A stretch of DNA of 6,527 bases from Bacteroidia bacterium (GCA_029253325.1 JAQWZS010000060.1:1-6527), one strand, 5' to 3'; shown: positions 1 to 5,843, numbered from the stretch's first letter. The notes: generated by a model from the sequence alone, not told the origin. A program made the numbers and translations.

Positions 1-189
1 AGTTTGTCTGAGGGAGAAGCTTATCAGATAGAAGTAACGGATTTACATGGAGCAAAAGTGCATCATGAAAATCACACATTCACCAATGGTATTCATAAGT
101 TGAATACCTCTGAGTGGAACAGTGGAATGTACATTCTTCAAGTGGCTACTGACAAAGGAAGCAAGTATGTCAAAGTGATGAAGGAATAA
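1..189 (+). CDS. T9SS type A sorting-domain protein, C-terminal end only (5' truncated by window)
   Basis: The frame is open from the first base and ends with TAA at 187-189, so only the last 62 residues of a longer protein are visible. They read as the end of a Por/T9SS type A C-terminal sorting domain: a beta-strand segment with 'IEVTDLHGAKV', then 'TSEWNSGMYILQV', then a terminal 'KYVKVMKE'. The order 'D..G..V', 'L..G.Y...V', 'K..K' is typical of this family. In known members the domain directs an exported protein through the type IX translocon and is removed or attached at the surface. The functional part of the protein lies upstream, so its role cannot be stated. A TTG at 4-6 is in frame but is not a credible start. 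The gene is followed by repeat copy 1, which ends in a terminator hairpin. The last 20 residues closely resemble those encoded by the orphan tail at 1821-1883. Confidence 0.85.
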   Translation, partial: SLSEGEAYQIEVTDLHGAKVHHENHTFTNGIHKLNTSEWNSGMYILQVATDKGSKYVKVMKE

Positions 190-201
190 GTAAATTTTAA
201 C

Positions 202-291
202 TAGATCCTCAGTCTAAAGATTCGATAATAATCTCATAGTCTCTACCAGAGCGGAATAGTTGAATTTTAGTTAGCTATTCTGCTTTTTTTT
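202..291 (+). repeat. Dispersed 3'-UTR/terminator repeat, copy 1
   Basis: This is the first of three related elements, each placed after a coding unit. It contains TAGATCCTCAGTCT, then AGTCTCTACCAGAGCGGAATAG, a loop, CTATTCTGC and a T-run. Copies 2 and 3 share the AGTCTC block, the TACCA/ATCAA-AAG block and the GGAATAG...TATTC hairpin. Copy 1 carries extra sequence between its two AGTCT blocks. Similarity stops at the end of the T-run, which marks the 3' boundary. Confidence 0.7.
251..291 (+). terminator. Intrinsic terminator after the first T9SS gene
   Basis: GCGGAATAG (251-259) pairs with CTATTCTGC (275-283), giving nine pairs including one G-U, and eight T's follow (284-291). This is a canonical rho-independent shape, and it forms the 3' half of repeat copy 1. 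Confidence 0.8.
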
Positions 292-313
292 AACATATTG
301 TTCAACTGATATT

Positions 314-321
314 TATATTTG
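314..321 (+). promoter_or_regulatory. Bacteroidota-type -7 element for the GT39 gene
   Basis: TATATTTG is an exact match to the TAnnTTTG consensus recognised by the Bacteroidota primary sigma factor. It ends 12 nt before the ATG at 334. A good TTG at the usual -33 distance is not evident; the nearest is at 298-300. The leader would be only a few nucleotides long. This argues against the in-frame TTG at 319, which lies inside the element, as the start codon. Confidence 0.5.
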
Positions 322-333
322 ATATTAGTGAAT

Positions 334-1812
334 ATGAACTTAGAAGGAACACTACTCAAAATTTTAAACTGTGTACTTTTTTTTGTAGTTTTTATTTTAC
401 TTTCAATCCCACTTTGGTTGAAAGTAGACACACTTCCTATTCGATTATGGGATGAATCTCAAAACGCAATAAATGCAATAGAGATGGAGGAAACACATAA
501 TTGGATAGTTAGAACAGAGAATTATGTTCCTGACACTTTTGACTGTAAACCACCGCTATTAATCTGGTCTCAAGTAGCAGCGATAAAAATGCTAGGGACT
601 AATGAACTTGCAATCAGACTTCCATCAGTAATTTTTGGTATACTCACTCTAATAACCGTCTTTTTGTTGTTATTAAAAATGACCAAAAAAAAGTGGCCTG
701 GTCTTATTGCCGTCTTAATAATTGTAACCTCTAGGGGCTTCTATGGAGAACACGGTGTAAGATTTGGAGATCATGAATCATTGTTGACCCTAACCATCCT
801 TCTCTTTCTTTATCATCTATATAAGTACTCTATTAACCCCTCTAAAAAAGAAATATACCTTATGGGGTTTTATGTGTTTCTGGGAGTCTTATGTAAAAGT
901 ATTTACATATTTATGCTACTTCCTGGAGCATTTATGTACCTCGCTTATTGTAAGAAAATCAAAGTATTTCTTTTAAAAAAAGACACTTATTTTTCGATAT
1001 TGATTACATTATTTCTAATCTCATCATATTACTTTATTCGTACTTATTTTTATCAACCAGAATATTTATATCATGTATGGCATGGAGAATTACTTCCTAG
1101 ATACATGAATAATTCATCAACACATGAGTTCAGATACATAAACTATTGGTTTTATTTTAAATTAATGTTCAAAGAAAAATTTGAACTATGGTCTATTATT
1201 ATCCCATTGACTTTTTTATTACCCGTAATTGTTAGAAGAACAAATAAAGAGTGGATGTTTTGGTTAATAAATGCATCATCATTAATGATGATTTTATCGG
1301 CAGGAACAAAACATTATTGGTATATTATTCCAATAATACCCATGGCTGGTGGGCTAATCGCTATTACTTTATTTCAATTGATTGAAAAATATAAAATTGC
1401 TGGAATACTATCCATAAGTCTGGTAATTCTAATAGGTTTTTTTACATATAAAAAAGCATACAACTATGTCTTAAACCCTCATGAAAAATTAAGCGAATGG
1501 GAGACCTATGGAATTACCTATTTCCTTAAAGATCCCATTCATTTAAATCGTTTAAGTTCAAATACTAAAATACTATTAAAACCATTCTCTCTTGGTAACG
1601 GTGGTGCCCAAGAAGCTTATCGTTTTTATTTAAAGAAATTAAAATCTGATACTGGATTAGATATCAAAAGAACAACTTTTAGTGCGTTACAAGATGGTGA
1701 TACTATATTAAGTCATCATAAAATAGTTGTCGACAGTTTAGAAAAAAATTATCGTATTGAGGTGCTTGATAGCTTTAGGCAAAACACACGATTGTTTGTA
1801 ATTCATGAATAA
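334..1812 (+). CDS. GT39/PMT_2-type polytopic membrane glycosyltransferase
   Basis: This 492-residue integral membrane protein has about nine to eleven hydrophobic segments, the first at about residues 10-30 and the last at about 354-371, followed by a soluble C-terminal tail of about 120 residues. It has the layout of dolichyl/undecaprenyl-phosphate-sugar glycosyltransferases (ArnT/PMT_2/GT39). 'WDES' (39-42) in the first loop carries the acidic pair expected at the catalytic site. 'KPPLLIW' (72-78), 'ELAIRLPS' (91-98), 'GDHESLL' (145-151) and 'KHYWYIIPIIP' (326-336) follow in family order. Family members transfer a sugar from a polyprenyl phosphate carrier to lipid, protein or glycan on the outer face of the inner membrane; the acceptor here is unknown. 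I chose ATG 334 over TTG 319 because the latter lies in the promoter. No other glycan gene is nearby. The stop is 8 nt from an orphan sorting-domain tail, so the gene looks inserted between repeat-bearing gene ends. Confidence 0.85.
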   Translation: MNLEGTLLKILNCVLFFVVFILLSIPLWLKVDTLPIRLWDESQNAINAIEMEETHNWIVRTENYVPDTFDCKPPLLIWSQVAAIKMLGTNELAIRLPSVIFGILTLITVFLLLLKMTKKKWPGLIAVLIIVTSRGFYGEHGVRFGDHESLLTLTILLFLYHLYKYSINPSKKEIYLMGFYVFLGVLCKSIYIFMLLPGAFMYLAYCKKIKVFLLKKDTYFSILITLFLISSYYFIRTYFYQPEYLYHVWHGELLPRYMNNSSTHEFRYINYWFYFKLMFKEKFELWSIIIPLTFLLPVIVRRTNKEWMFWLINASSLMMILSAGTKHYWYIIPIIPMAGGLIAITLFQLIEKYKIAGILSISLVILIGFFTYKKAYNYVLNPHEKLSEWETYGITYFLKDPIHLNRLSSNTKILLKPFSLGNGGAQEAYRFYLKKLKSDTGLDIKRTTFSALQDGDTILSHHKIVVDSLEKNYRIEVLDSFRQNTRLFVIHE

Positions 1813-1820
1813 AGTTAAGA

Positions 1821-1883
1821 ATGTACATTGTTGAGGTAGCATACGACCAAGGTACAGAACATGTTAAGGTTGTGAAGAAATAG
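1821..1883 (+). pseudogene. Orphan remnant of a T9SS type A sorting-domain tail
   Basis: Starting 8 nt after the glycosyltransferase stop, the plus strand encodes 'MYIVEVAYDQGTEHVKVVKK' followed by TAG (1881-1883). It aligns without gaps, over 21 codons including the stop, to the last codons of the first gene (127-189). By my count 11 of 20 residues and about 42 of 63 bases are identical. In a sorting domain the Met-Tyr-Ile follows a conserved Gly, so this is the final strand region of the domain and not a gene start. The rest of the domain is absent upstream, where the glycosyltransferase ORF sits instead. It is best read as the surviving 3' end of a lost paralogue. The divergence from gene 1 means it is not a recent copy of it. 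Confidence 0.7.
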
Positions 1884-1888
1884 AAAGG

Positions 1889-1957
1889 TTAGATAGCAGT
1901 CTCAACGCCTGTACCAAAGCGGAATAGTTAAATTTTTGGTCATTATTCCACTTTTTT
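1889..1957 (+). repeat. Dispersed 3'-UTR/terminator repeat, copy 2
   Basis: TTAGATAGCAGTCTCAACG, then TACCAAAGCGGAATAG, a loop, TATTCCAC and a T-run. It follows the orphan sorting-domain tail at nearly the spacing seen for copy 1 after its sorting domain. It shares TTAGATA(A/G)CAGTCTCAA with copy 3 almost base for base. Confidence 0.75.
1916..1957 (+). terminator. Intrinsic terminator within repeat copy 2
   Basis: AAAGCGGAATA (1916-1926) pairs with TATTCCACTTT (1944-1954), with one C-A mismatch. The T-run spans 1952-1957. It would end transcription of the glycosyltransferase unit. Confidence 0.7.
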
Positions 1958-1993
1958 ATACTAATTAAAAGTCCGTAGTGTTTTCGTAATTAA

Positions 1994-2025
1994 TTGTATA
2001 ACCAAATCTGTTTATTCTATATTTA
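1994..2025 (+). promoter_or_regulatory. Putative promoter of the small membrane protein gene
   Basis: TTG at 1994-1996 and TATATTTA at 2018-2025 (one mismatch to TAnnTTTG) are separated by 21 nt. The -7-like box ends only 4 nt before the ATG at 2030, so the transcript would be leaderless or nearly so. The in-frame TTG at 1994 then acts as the -33 element and not as a start codon. Confidence 0.4.
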
Positions 2026-2029
2026 CAAA

Positions 2030-2434
2030 ATGAAGAAATTTATTTATACATTTATTATTGGACTAATTCTCTTTTTTATACTTGGCGGTGTTTTTGGAAC
2101 ATTAATTTTCTTGCCAGAAATGGCAAGTTGGCACGAAGCATTTCCTGATGCAGTGAGAGAAAATCCTGATTTCCTTTCTGGTTTTATTGTTGGACTGATT
2201 CAGTTAATTGCACTTATTGTTCTTTTAGATAAATTAAAAATTGATAATCTAAAAGATGGTGCTGTTTTTGGGTTAGTTTACAGTGTTGTTTTATGGTTGA
2301 TTATTGACCTTCAAATGCTATCTGTCACTAATATAGTGTCATATAATTACATCGGGTTAGATGCAATATTGTCGGCTGTCATGGGAGCAGTTTTGGGTGG
2401 TGTTATGGCTTGGTCTTTAAAAAAGTATGCCTAA
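2030..2434 (+). CDS. Small four-helix membrane protein of unknown function
   Basis: I do not recognise this 134-residue protein. It starts 'MKKFIYTFII' and has four hydrophobic segments at about residues 5-28, 49-68, 77-97 and 107-128, ending in 'SLKKYA'. The segments contain small-residue packing patterns such as 'GGVFG' (19-23), 'GLVYS' (81-85) and 'MGAVLGGVMAW' (118-128). The loop between helices 1 and 2 ('PEMASWHEAFPDAVRENPDF', about 29-48) is acidic with a central Trp. The short loop after helix 2 is Lys/Asp-rich ('DKLKIDNLKD'), which suggests it is cytoplasmic. No catalytic or binding motif is visible. ATG 2030 is preferred because its first residues are a normal basic N terminus and the upstream in-frame TTG (1994) falls in a probable promoter. 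The gene sits alone between repeat copies 2 and 3, like a one-gene cassette. Confidence 0.75.
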   Translation: MKKFIYTFIIGLILFFILGGVFGTLIFLPEMASWHEAFPDAVRENPDFLSGFIVGLIQLIALIVLLDKLKIDNLKDGAVFGLVYSVVLWLIIDLQMLSVTNIVSYNYIGLDAILSAVMGAVLGGVMAWSLKKYA

Positions 2435-2476
2435 TATTTTCTGATTAATTCTTGTTTTTAATTTTCAGCCTAAGAA

Positions 2477-2543
2477 TTAGATAACAGTCTCAAAGAATCT
2501 ATCAAAGTGGAATAGTTGTTTAGGTTCACTATTCCACTTTTTT
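2477..2543 (+). repeat. Dispersed 3'-UTR/terminator repeat, copy 3
   Basis: TTAGATAACAGTCTCAAAG, then ATCAAAGTGGAATAGT, an 11-nt loop and ACTATTCCACTTT with a T-run. This is the most symmetrical copy. Unlike copies 1 and 2, I could not see a sorting-domain tail directly upstream of it. Confidence 0.75.
2504..2543 (+). terminator. Intrinsic terminator within repeat copy 3
   Basis: AAAGTGGAATAGT (2504-2516) is a perfect 13-bp inverted match to ACTATTCCACTTT (2528-2540), with an 11-nt loop and T's running to 2543. The A-rich 5' side means it could also act on the opposite strand. Confidence 0.85.
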
Positions 2544-2555
2544 GTTTGTCCATAA

Positions 2556-2672
2556 TTATCTGTCATATTTTGGATGTACTCGACAAATACATTTTGATTC
2601 CTTTTTATCCAAAGGACTTCTGTTTTCTAATTTATATGCTTTAAATGGTTCGACTAAACTTTGTTTGAATTT
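2556..2672 (-). pseudogene. Possible minus-strand gene remnant (weak)
   Basis: The minus strand is stop-free for 38 codons, ending in TAA at 2558-2556, and has no start codon. The reading includes 'SLVEPFKAYKLENRSP' and 'CICRVHPKYDR', a balanced mix of residues that looks more protein-like than random A+T-rich sequence. I do not recognise a family. It could be the 3' end of a decayed gene or chance. Confidence 0.2.
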
Positions 2673-2713
2673 TTAAAAACGATAATCTGAAAATAGAATT
2701 AATAGATTTATTA

Positions 2714-2741
2714 TTGTGAGGTTTATACAATCTTATATTCA
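2714..2741 (+). promoter_or_regulatory. Putative promoter of the lectin-like gene
   Basis: TTG (2714-2716) and TATATTCA (2734-2741, two mismatches to TAnnTTTG) are separated by 17 nt, and the box ends 8 nt before the ATG at 2750. The match is imperfect. Confidence 0.3.
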
Positions 2742-2749
2742 TTTCGGTA

Positions 2750-4159
2750 ATGCTATTCAATAAAAAACTATCTTTTGTTTTTGCTGCCTTATTTATTAGT
2801 ACTTTTTGTTTTAGTCAGTCGTACTTTGCCAATGGAAGTGCAGAAGCAACCGGTGGTTCTTGTTATAGGCTTACATCGGCAAATGATTGGCAATTAGGGT
2901 CAGTATGGTATGCCGATAAATTAGATTTAACTAAAAATTTTGACCTTGAATTTGAGTTAAATTTCGGAAATAACGATGAAGGAGCAGATGGGATTGTATT
3001 TGTATTGCAGACATCTGGCAACAAAGCATTAGGGGCTCCCGGAGGCGGAATTGGTTTTGAGGGATTCTCTCCGAGCTTAGGTGTTGAATTTGATGACTGG
3101 AATAATATTGACCGAGGTGATTTGACTCATGATCACATTGCAATTCTAAAAAATGGAAGTGTAGATCATAATAGTAATGATGCTATCACAAAGCCTATAC
3201 CGGCATTGCCTAATCTGGGTAACATAGAAGATGGCAAAAATCATTTGGTTCGAATTACTTGGAATGCCTCTACCAATCTATTTGAGGTGTGGTTTGATTG
3301 CGAAAAGAGACAACATATTAATCTGGATATTATTGAAGCTATTTTTAATGGTGAAAGTGAAGTATATTGGGGTTTTACATCTGCTACTGGAGGTTCAAAT
3401 AATACACATATAGCTTGTTTAAGAGACAATATACTAGTAAACGATAGCTTTTTTATGTGTGCCGGCGAGAGTACCACTTTGAATGTTCGTGAAAGCAGCG
3501 ATAACAAGTATGAATGGACTCCTAATACATATCTGAGTGATAATACCATTCAAAATCCTACATGTAATTCACCCGAACCAATCACATATTTTGTCAATTA
3601 TTTGGATAAGTGTGGTAATCAATTGACTGATACCATTCATGTTGGTGTAATTGAAAAACCTAACCTAGAAGATTTTGATGATTTATCCCTTTGTATAGAT
3701 GAAGAAACAACGCTTTCCGTTTCTAATCCCTATGGAACAGTTGTTTGGAACAATAATCAGACAGGAGATAGTTTTGATTTGTTAAACTATGAAGGCTTAC
3801 TTTTTGTGAAATCTTCTAATTTGTGTGGAAGTGATAGTGTGGAAGTAAACATAGCTATCGTTGATTGTATTTGTGAAATGTGGTTTCCAAATGTTATAAC
3901 ACCTAATCAGGATGGTCTAAACGATGCCTTTGGACCTATTGATATTTGTAATGAATTAACCTCTTATGATCTTACCATTTTCAATAGATGGGGTGAGCAG
4001 GTTTTTCAAACAGACGATGTCAATGATTTATGGGATGGATTAAATGCTCAAAATAATGTGGTGCCTGGAGTTTATTTTTGGGTAGCAGCTTGGAGTAACA
4101 TAGAACAGGGGCAAACGAAAGAAAATACATTTAGTGGGTCTTTGAGTGTTATCGAGTAG
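2750..4159 (+). CDS. Secreted L-type lectin-like protein with Ig-like segments and T9SS type B (gliding-associated) sorting domain
   Basis: A 469-residue exported protein. A Sec signal peptide covers about residues 1-23 ('NKKLSFVFAALFISTFCFSQ'). Residues about 25-228 form a legume/L-type lectin-like sandwich: 'EGADGIVFVLQ' (77-87) with the Asp expected at the sugar site, the glycine loop 'GGGIGFEG' (98-105), 'LGVEFDDWNN' (110-119) with Glu113/Asp115 as probable metal ligands, and 'DHIAI' (128-132). Two Cys-containing Ig/PKD-like segments follow (about 230-300 and 302-372). The end (about 375-469) is the gliding-motility-associated C-terminal domain: 'ITPNQDGLND' (383-392), 'IFNRWGEQVF' (410-419), 'WDG' (428-430) and 'GVYFWV' (440-445). 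In the family this is a type B sorting signal, often used with PorP/SprF partners; none is visible here. The likely role is surface or extracellular glycan binding, with the ligand unknown. The eleven mature-region Cys residues suggest disulfides. Confidence 0.88.
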   Translation: MLFNKKLSFVFAALFISTFCFSQSYFANGSAEATGGSCYRLTSANDWQLGSVWYADKLDLTKNFDLEFELNFGNNDEGADGIVFVLQTSGNKALGAPGGGIGFEGFSPSLGVEFDDWNNIDRGDLTHDHIAILKNGSVDHNSNDAITKPIPALPNLGNIEDGKNHLVRITWNASTNLFEVWFDCEKRQHINLDIIEAIFNGESEVYWGFTSATGGSNNTHIACLRDNILVNDSFFMCAGESTTLNVRESSDNKYEWTPNTYLSDNTIQNPTCNSPEPITYFVNYLDKCGNQLTDTIHVGVIEKPNLEDFDDLSLCIDEETTLSVSNPYGTVVWNNNQTGDSFDLLNYEGLLFVKSSNLCGSDSVEVNIAIVDCICEMWFPNVITPNQDGLNDAFGPIDICNELTSYDLTIFNRWGEQVFQTDDVNDLWDGLNAQNNVVPGVYFWVAAWSNIEQGQTKENTFSGSLSVIE

Positions 4160-4161
4160 AT

Positions 4162-4182
4162 GGTAAGACTAAAAATCTTATC
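4162..4182 (+). other. Small hairpin after the lectin-like gene
   Basis: GGTAAGA (4162-4168) can pair with TCTTATC (4176-4182), giving seven pairs with one G-U, starting 3 nt after the stop. No T-run follows, so it is at best a weak terminator or 3'-end stabiliser. The remaining intergenic DNA up to 4394 shows nothing I can assign except the promoter box near its end. Confidence 0.25.
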
Positions 4183-4382
4183 ACAACAATGCAGTTAATT
4201 TTGTATGGTAGTATACTCATAATGGACAATGCATTCAACCACCTTTGAAGATTAAGTTCTGATTGCAATTTGCACTGACGAAAAAGAATGTACGAGTACT
4301 TTGAAATTAAAGAAACCAATTATAAAAAAGTATCGTTAATTCACACGGCTATTAAAATTCCTAACAAATAAAATTGGTTTTG

Positions 4383-4390
4383 TATTTTCG
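4383..4390 (+). promoter_or_regulatory. Putative -7 element of the type A cargo gene
   Basis: TATTTTCG resembles TAnnTTTG with one mismatch and ends 4 nt before the ATG at 4395. This would again give a near-leaderless transcript. The -33 TTG is not clear. The in-frame TTG at 4374 lies upstream of this box and is unlikely to be the start. Confidence 0.35.
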
Positions 4391-4394
4391 CGTT

Positions 4395-5354
4395 ATGCGT
4401 TATACAATCTTTACTATTATTCAAATTATTAGTCTCACACTTATTGGTCAAACAATAACAATGCCCTCCGTACCAGAAAATGGAGTTAGCTACACATTTG
4501 ATCAAATTGAAGACAACTCTGAACCTATAGATTTTAACAACGAAGGTCCTTGGGATTTTTCATCTGTCAAACCATCTACGACCTACGAAATGAAGCTTTT
4601 GCCCATCAGTCATTCTTCTTCACAAGCAGACTACCCAAAAGCAACTCACTTTATTAACTCACAAAATGGCGAGTTCTTTTATTCATACGAAGGCAATGAG
4701 GTGCTCAATCATGGTCGAAAAACTGACAATACAGATGCAAGTTATTCAGATGCAGTATTATGGATGAGATTTCCATTAACAAGTACCTCTCAATTTACAG
4801 ATGAAATAGAATCTGATTTTAAGTTTAATGGGTTTCCAGGAGACGTTAAAGATAAATCTGTAAGTCAGGTTTTAGGTGCATCAACTTTGGTGTTACCCGA
4901 TGGTACAAAATATAATAATGCTATACTAGTCAGAACTATTAAGACATTAGACGGTGAGGTAGGTCCATTAACTGCAACCATAAAAGAAGAAGGAAAATAT
5001 TGGTGGGTACCCGGAATTGCTTTGCCAATAGTTGCGTTCGAAAAATTTTATCTAAATGATGACATTCAATATGAACGTTCTAGTTTCCTGAAAGCAGAAA
5101 AACTTTTATCTGTTAATCTATTAAGTCAAAAAACTATTGATTTTTATCCTAATCCAGCAAATGACCAATTTAGCATAAACCTTCAATCTAAAAGTGAAGT
5201 GTCTATTTACGACTTACAAGGTAAAGTTGTTTATCAAGAAGTTTTATCGGCAGGTAATCAAACATTAAATATTAAAAATAATACACCAGGAAAATATGTT
5301 TTAACTGTCAATGATTTTAAATCGACAAGACGTCAAATATTCATAAAACAATAA
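4395..5354 (+). CDS. Secreted protein of unknown function with T9SS type A sorting domain
   Basis: A 319-residue exported protein. The start at ATG 4395 gives a Sec signal peptide 'MRYTIFTIIQIISLTLIGQ' (1-19); an upstream in-frame TTG would add seven residues that do not fit. The mature region (about 20-240) has no catalytic motif I recognise. It is beta-rich and aromatic, with 'GPWDFSSV' (51-58), 'FPGDVKDKSVSQVLG' (147-161), 'LPDGTKYNNAILVRTIKT' (167-184) and 'KYWWVPGIALPIV' (201-213). Such blocks recur in Bacteroidota secreted proteins of unknown role. The C-terminal 70 or so residues are a type A sorting domain: 'IDFYPNPANDQF' (248-259), 'VSIYDLQGKVVY' (269-280), 'PGKYVLTV' (298-305) and terminal 'RRQIFIKQ'. 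The protein is therefore predicted to be secreted or surface-attached by T9SS. It lies 235 bp after the lectin-like gene with its own probable promoter, so an operon is not required. Confidence 0.82.
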   Translation: MRYTIFTIIQIISLTLIGQTITMPSVPENGVSYTFDQIEDNSEPIDFNNEGPWDFSSVKPSTTYEMKLLPISHSSSQADYPKATHFINSQNGEFFYSYEGNEVLNHGRKTDNTDASYSDAVLWMRFPLTSTSQFTDEIESDFKFNGFPGDVKDKSVSQVLGASTLVLPDGTKYNNAILVRTIKTLDGEVGPLTATIKEEGKYWWVPGIALPIVAFEKFYLNDDIQYERSSFLKAEKLLSVNLLSQKTIDFYPNPANDQFSINLQSKSEVSIYDLQGKVVYQEVLSAGNQTLNIKNNTPGKYVLTVNDFKSTRRQIFIKQ

Positions 5355-5402
5355 TATACTTAAATCTTTTAAGGATTAGATTCTAATAGATCGATTTCCA
5401 AA

Positions 5403-5443
5403 AAAAACGGGATAGCTTAAATTAAACTCACCATCCCGTTTTT
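5403..5443. terminator. Bidirectional intrinsic terminator between convergent genes
   Basis: AAAAACGGGAT (5403-5413) is a perfect 11-bp inverted match to ATCCCGTTTTT (5433-5443), with a 19-nt loop. It has an A-run on one side and a T-run on the other, so it can serve both the plus-strand type A cargo gene and the minus-strand HxlR gene, which converge on it. Confidence 0.85.
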
Positions 5444-5453
5444 CATTTACAAA

Positions 5454-5765
5454 CTATTTATAATGCTGATCAGACCACGATTCAATCTCACTAAATACTG
5501 AACATAATTGACTGGCAGCCGCTGTAAGAGAGTATTCGACTCGCGGTGGTATTTCTGCAAATTGTTCCCTTATAATTAACTGATCTCTCTCTAATTCTTT
5601 CAGCTGGTCGGTGAGGACCTTTCTAGAAATAGGTGAAACTAGGGCATGCAGTTTTCCAAATCGTAATTTTTCATGTTTTCGAATCGCATTGATAATTCTT
5701 AATTTCCACTTACCCCCCATTATTTGAGTAAATTTTGTCACCGGACATAATTTGGTTTCTGACAT
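5454..5765 (-). CDS. HxlR-family winged-helix transcriptional regulator
   Basis: A 103-residue cytoplasmic DNA-binding protein of the usual HxlR length. The winged-helix signature is complete: 'IMGGKWKLRIINAI' (15-28), 'RFGKLHALVSPISRKVLTDQ' (35-54) as the helix-turn-helix with recognition helix, 'LKELERDQLIIRE' (55-67), and the wing 'PPRVEYSLT' (73-81). Cys7, in the context 'KLCPV', sits where the redox-sensing Cys lies in the characterised HxlR members YodB and HypR of Bacillus. A second Cys is at position 88. HxlR proteins bind short palindromes as dimers, often next to divergent genes they control. The start codon faces the CDGSH-YceI gene across 106 bp that hold the palindrome at 5801-5818, so autoregulation plus control of that gene is likely. 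Whether it senses thiol, quinone or aldehyde stress is inference from family and Cys position. Confidence 0.88.
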   Translation of the reverse strand: MSETKLCPVTKFTQIMGGKWKLRIINAIRKHEKLRFGKLHALVSPISRKVLTDQLKELERDQLIIREQFAEIPPRVEYSLTAAASQLCSVFSEIESWSDQHYK

Positions 5766-5800
5766 AATTAATCGTTACGTGTAGGTTACTAGTTTTTTAT

Positions 5801-5818
5801 AGTTACTAAATAGTAACT
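5801..5818. promoter_or_regulatory. Palindromic operator, probably for the HxlR regulator
   Basis: AGTTACTA-AA-TAGTAACT is a perfect 8+8 inverted repeat with a 2-nt centre, the kind of dyad HxlR dimers bind. Further half-sites occur at 5785-5791 (GTTACTA), 5774-5778 (GTTAC) and 5853-5858 (GTAACT, inverted). The dyad lies just downstream of the minus-strand -7 box, where the HxlR transcript should start. Confidence 0.65.
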
Positions 5819-5823
5819 TATTA

Positions 5824-5831
5824 CAAATATA
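5824..5831 (-). promoter_or_regulatory. -7 element of the HxlR gene
   Basis: Read on the minus strand this is TATATTTG, an exact TAnnTTTG match, placed 58 nt upstream of the start codon at 5765. The predicted transcription start falls within or at the edge of the palindrome (5801-5818). No clear -33 TTG is visible. Confidence 0.5.
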
Positions 5832-5843
5832 TACTAATGATAG

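Larger units (their letters stand above)
2435..2749. other. 315-bp intergenic region
   Basis: It holds repeat copy 3 with its terminator (2477-2543) and a minus-strand stop-free stretch that may be a gene remnant (2556-2672). A possible promoter for the lectin-like gene lies near its end (2714-2741). I see no RNA gene or complete ORF here. Confidence 0.6.

Noticed and set aside
319..333. Upstream TTG start for the glycosyltransferase
   Set aside because: The TTG is the end of a perfect TATATTTG promoter box, and the ATG at 334 gives a normal N terminus.
1888..1957. Integron attC site: GTTAGAT at 1888-1894 fits the GTTRRRY core
   Set aside because: The core is not conserved in copies 1 and 3 (ACTAGAT, ATTAGAT), no paired RYYYAAC core is present in the right place, the element ends in a terminator T-run, and no integrase is visible.
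1994..2029. Upstream TTG start adding 12 residues to the small membrane protein
   Set aside because: The added residues have no homology-like character, and the region contains a probable promoter; ATG 2030 begins with a typical MKKF.
3241..3549. Minus-strand open frame inside the lectin-like gene
   Set aside because: It overlaps a well-supported secreted protein with lectin and sorting-domain motifs; its translation has no recognisable features.
4288..4371. 27-codon ORF before the type A cargo gene
   Set aside because: It is too short, has no recognisable family or ribosome binding site, and lies in otherwise noncoding A+T-rich DNA.
5366..5400. A fourth copy of the repeat, suggested by GGATTAGATTCTAAT after the type A cargo gene
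   Set aside because: Only the TTAGAT bases match. The AGTCTC block and GGAATAG hairpin are absent, and the terminator here has a different stem.
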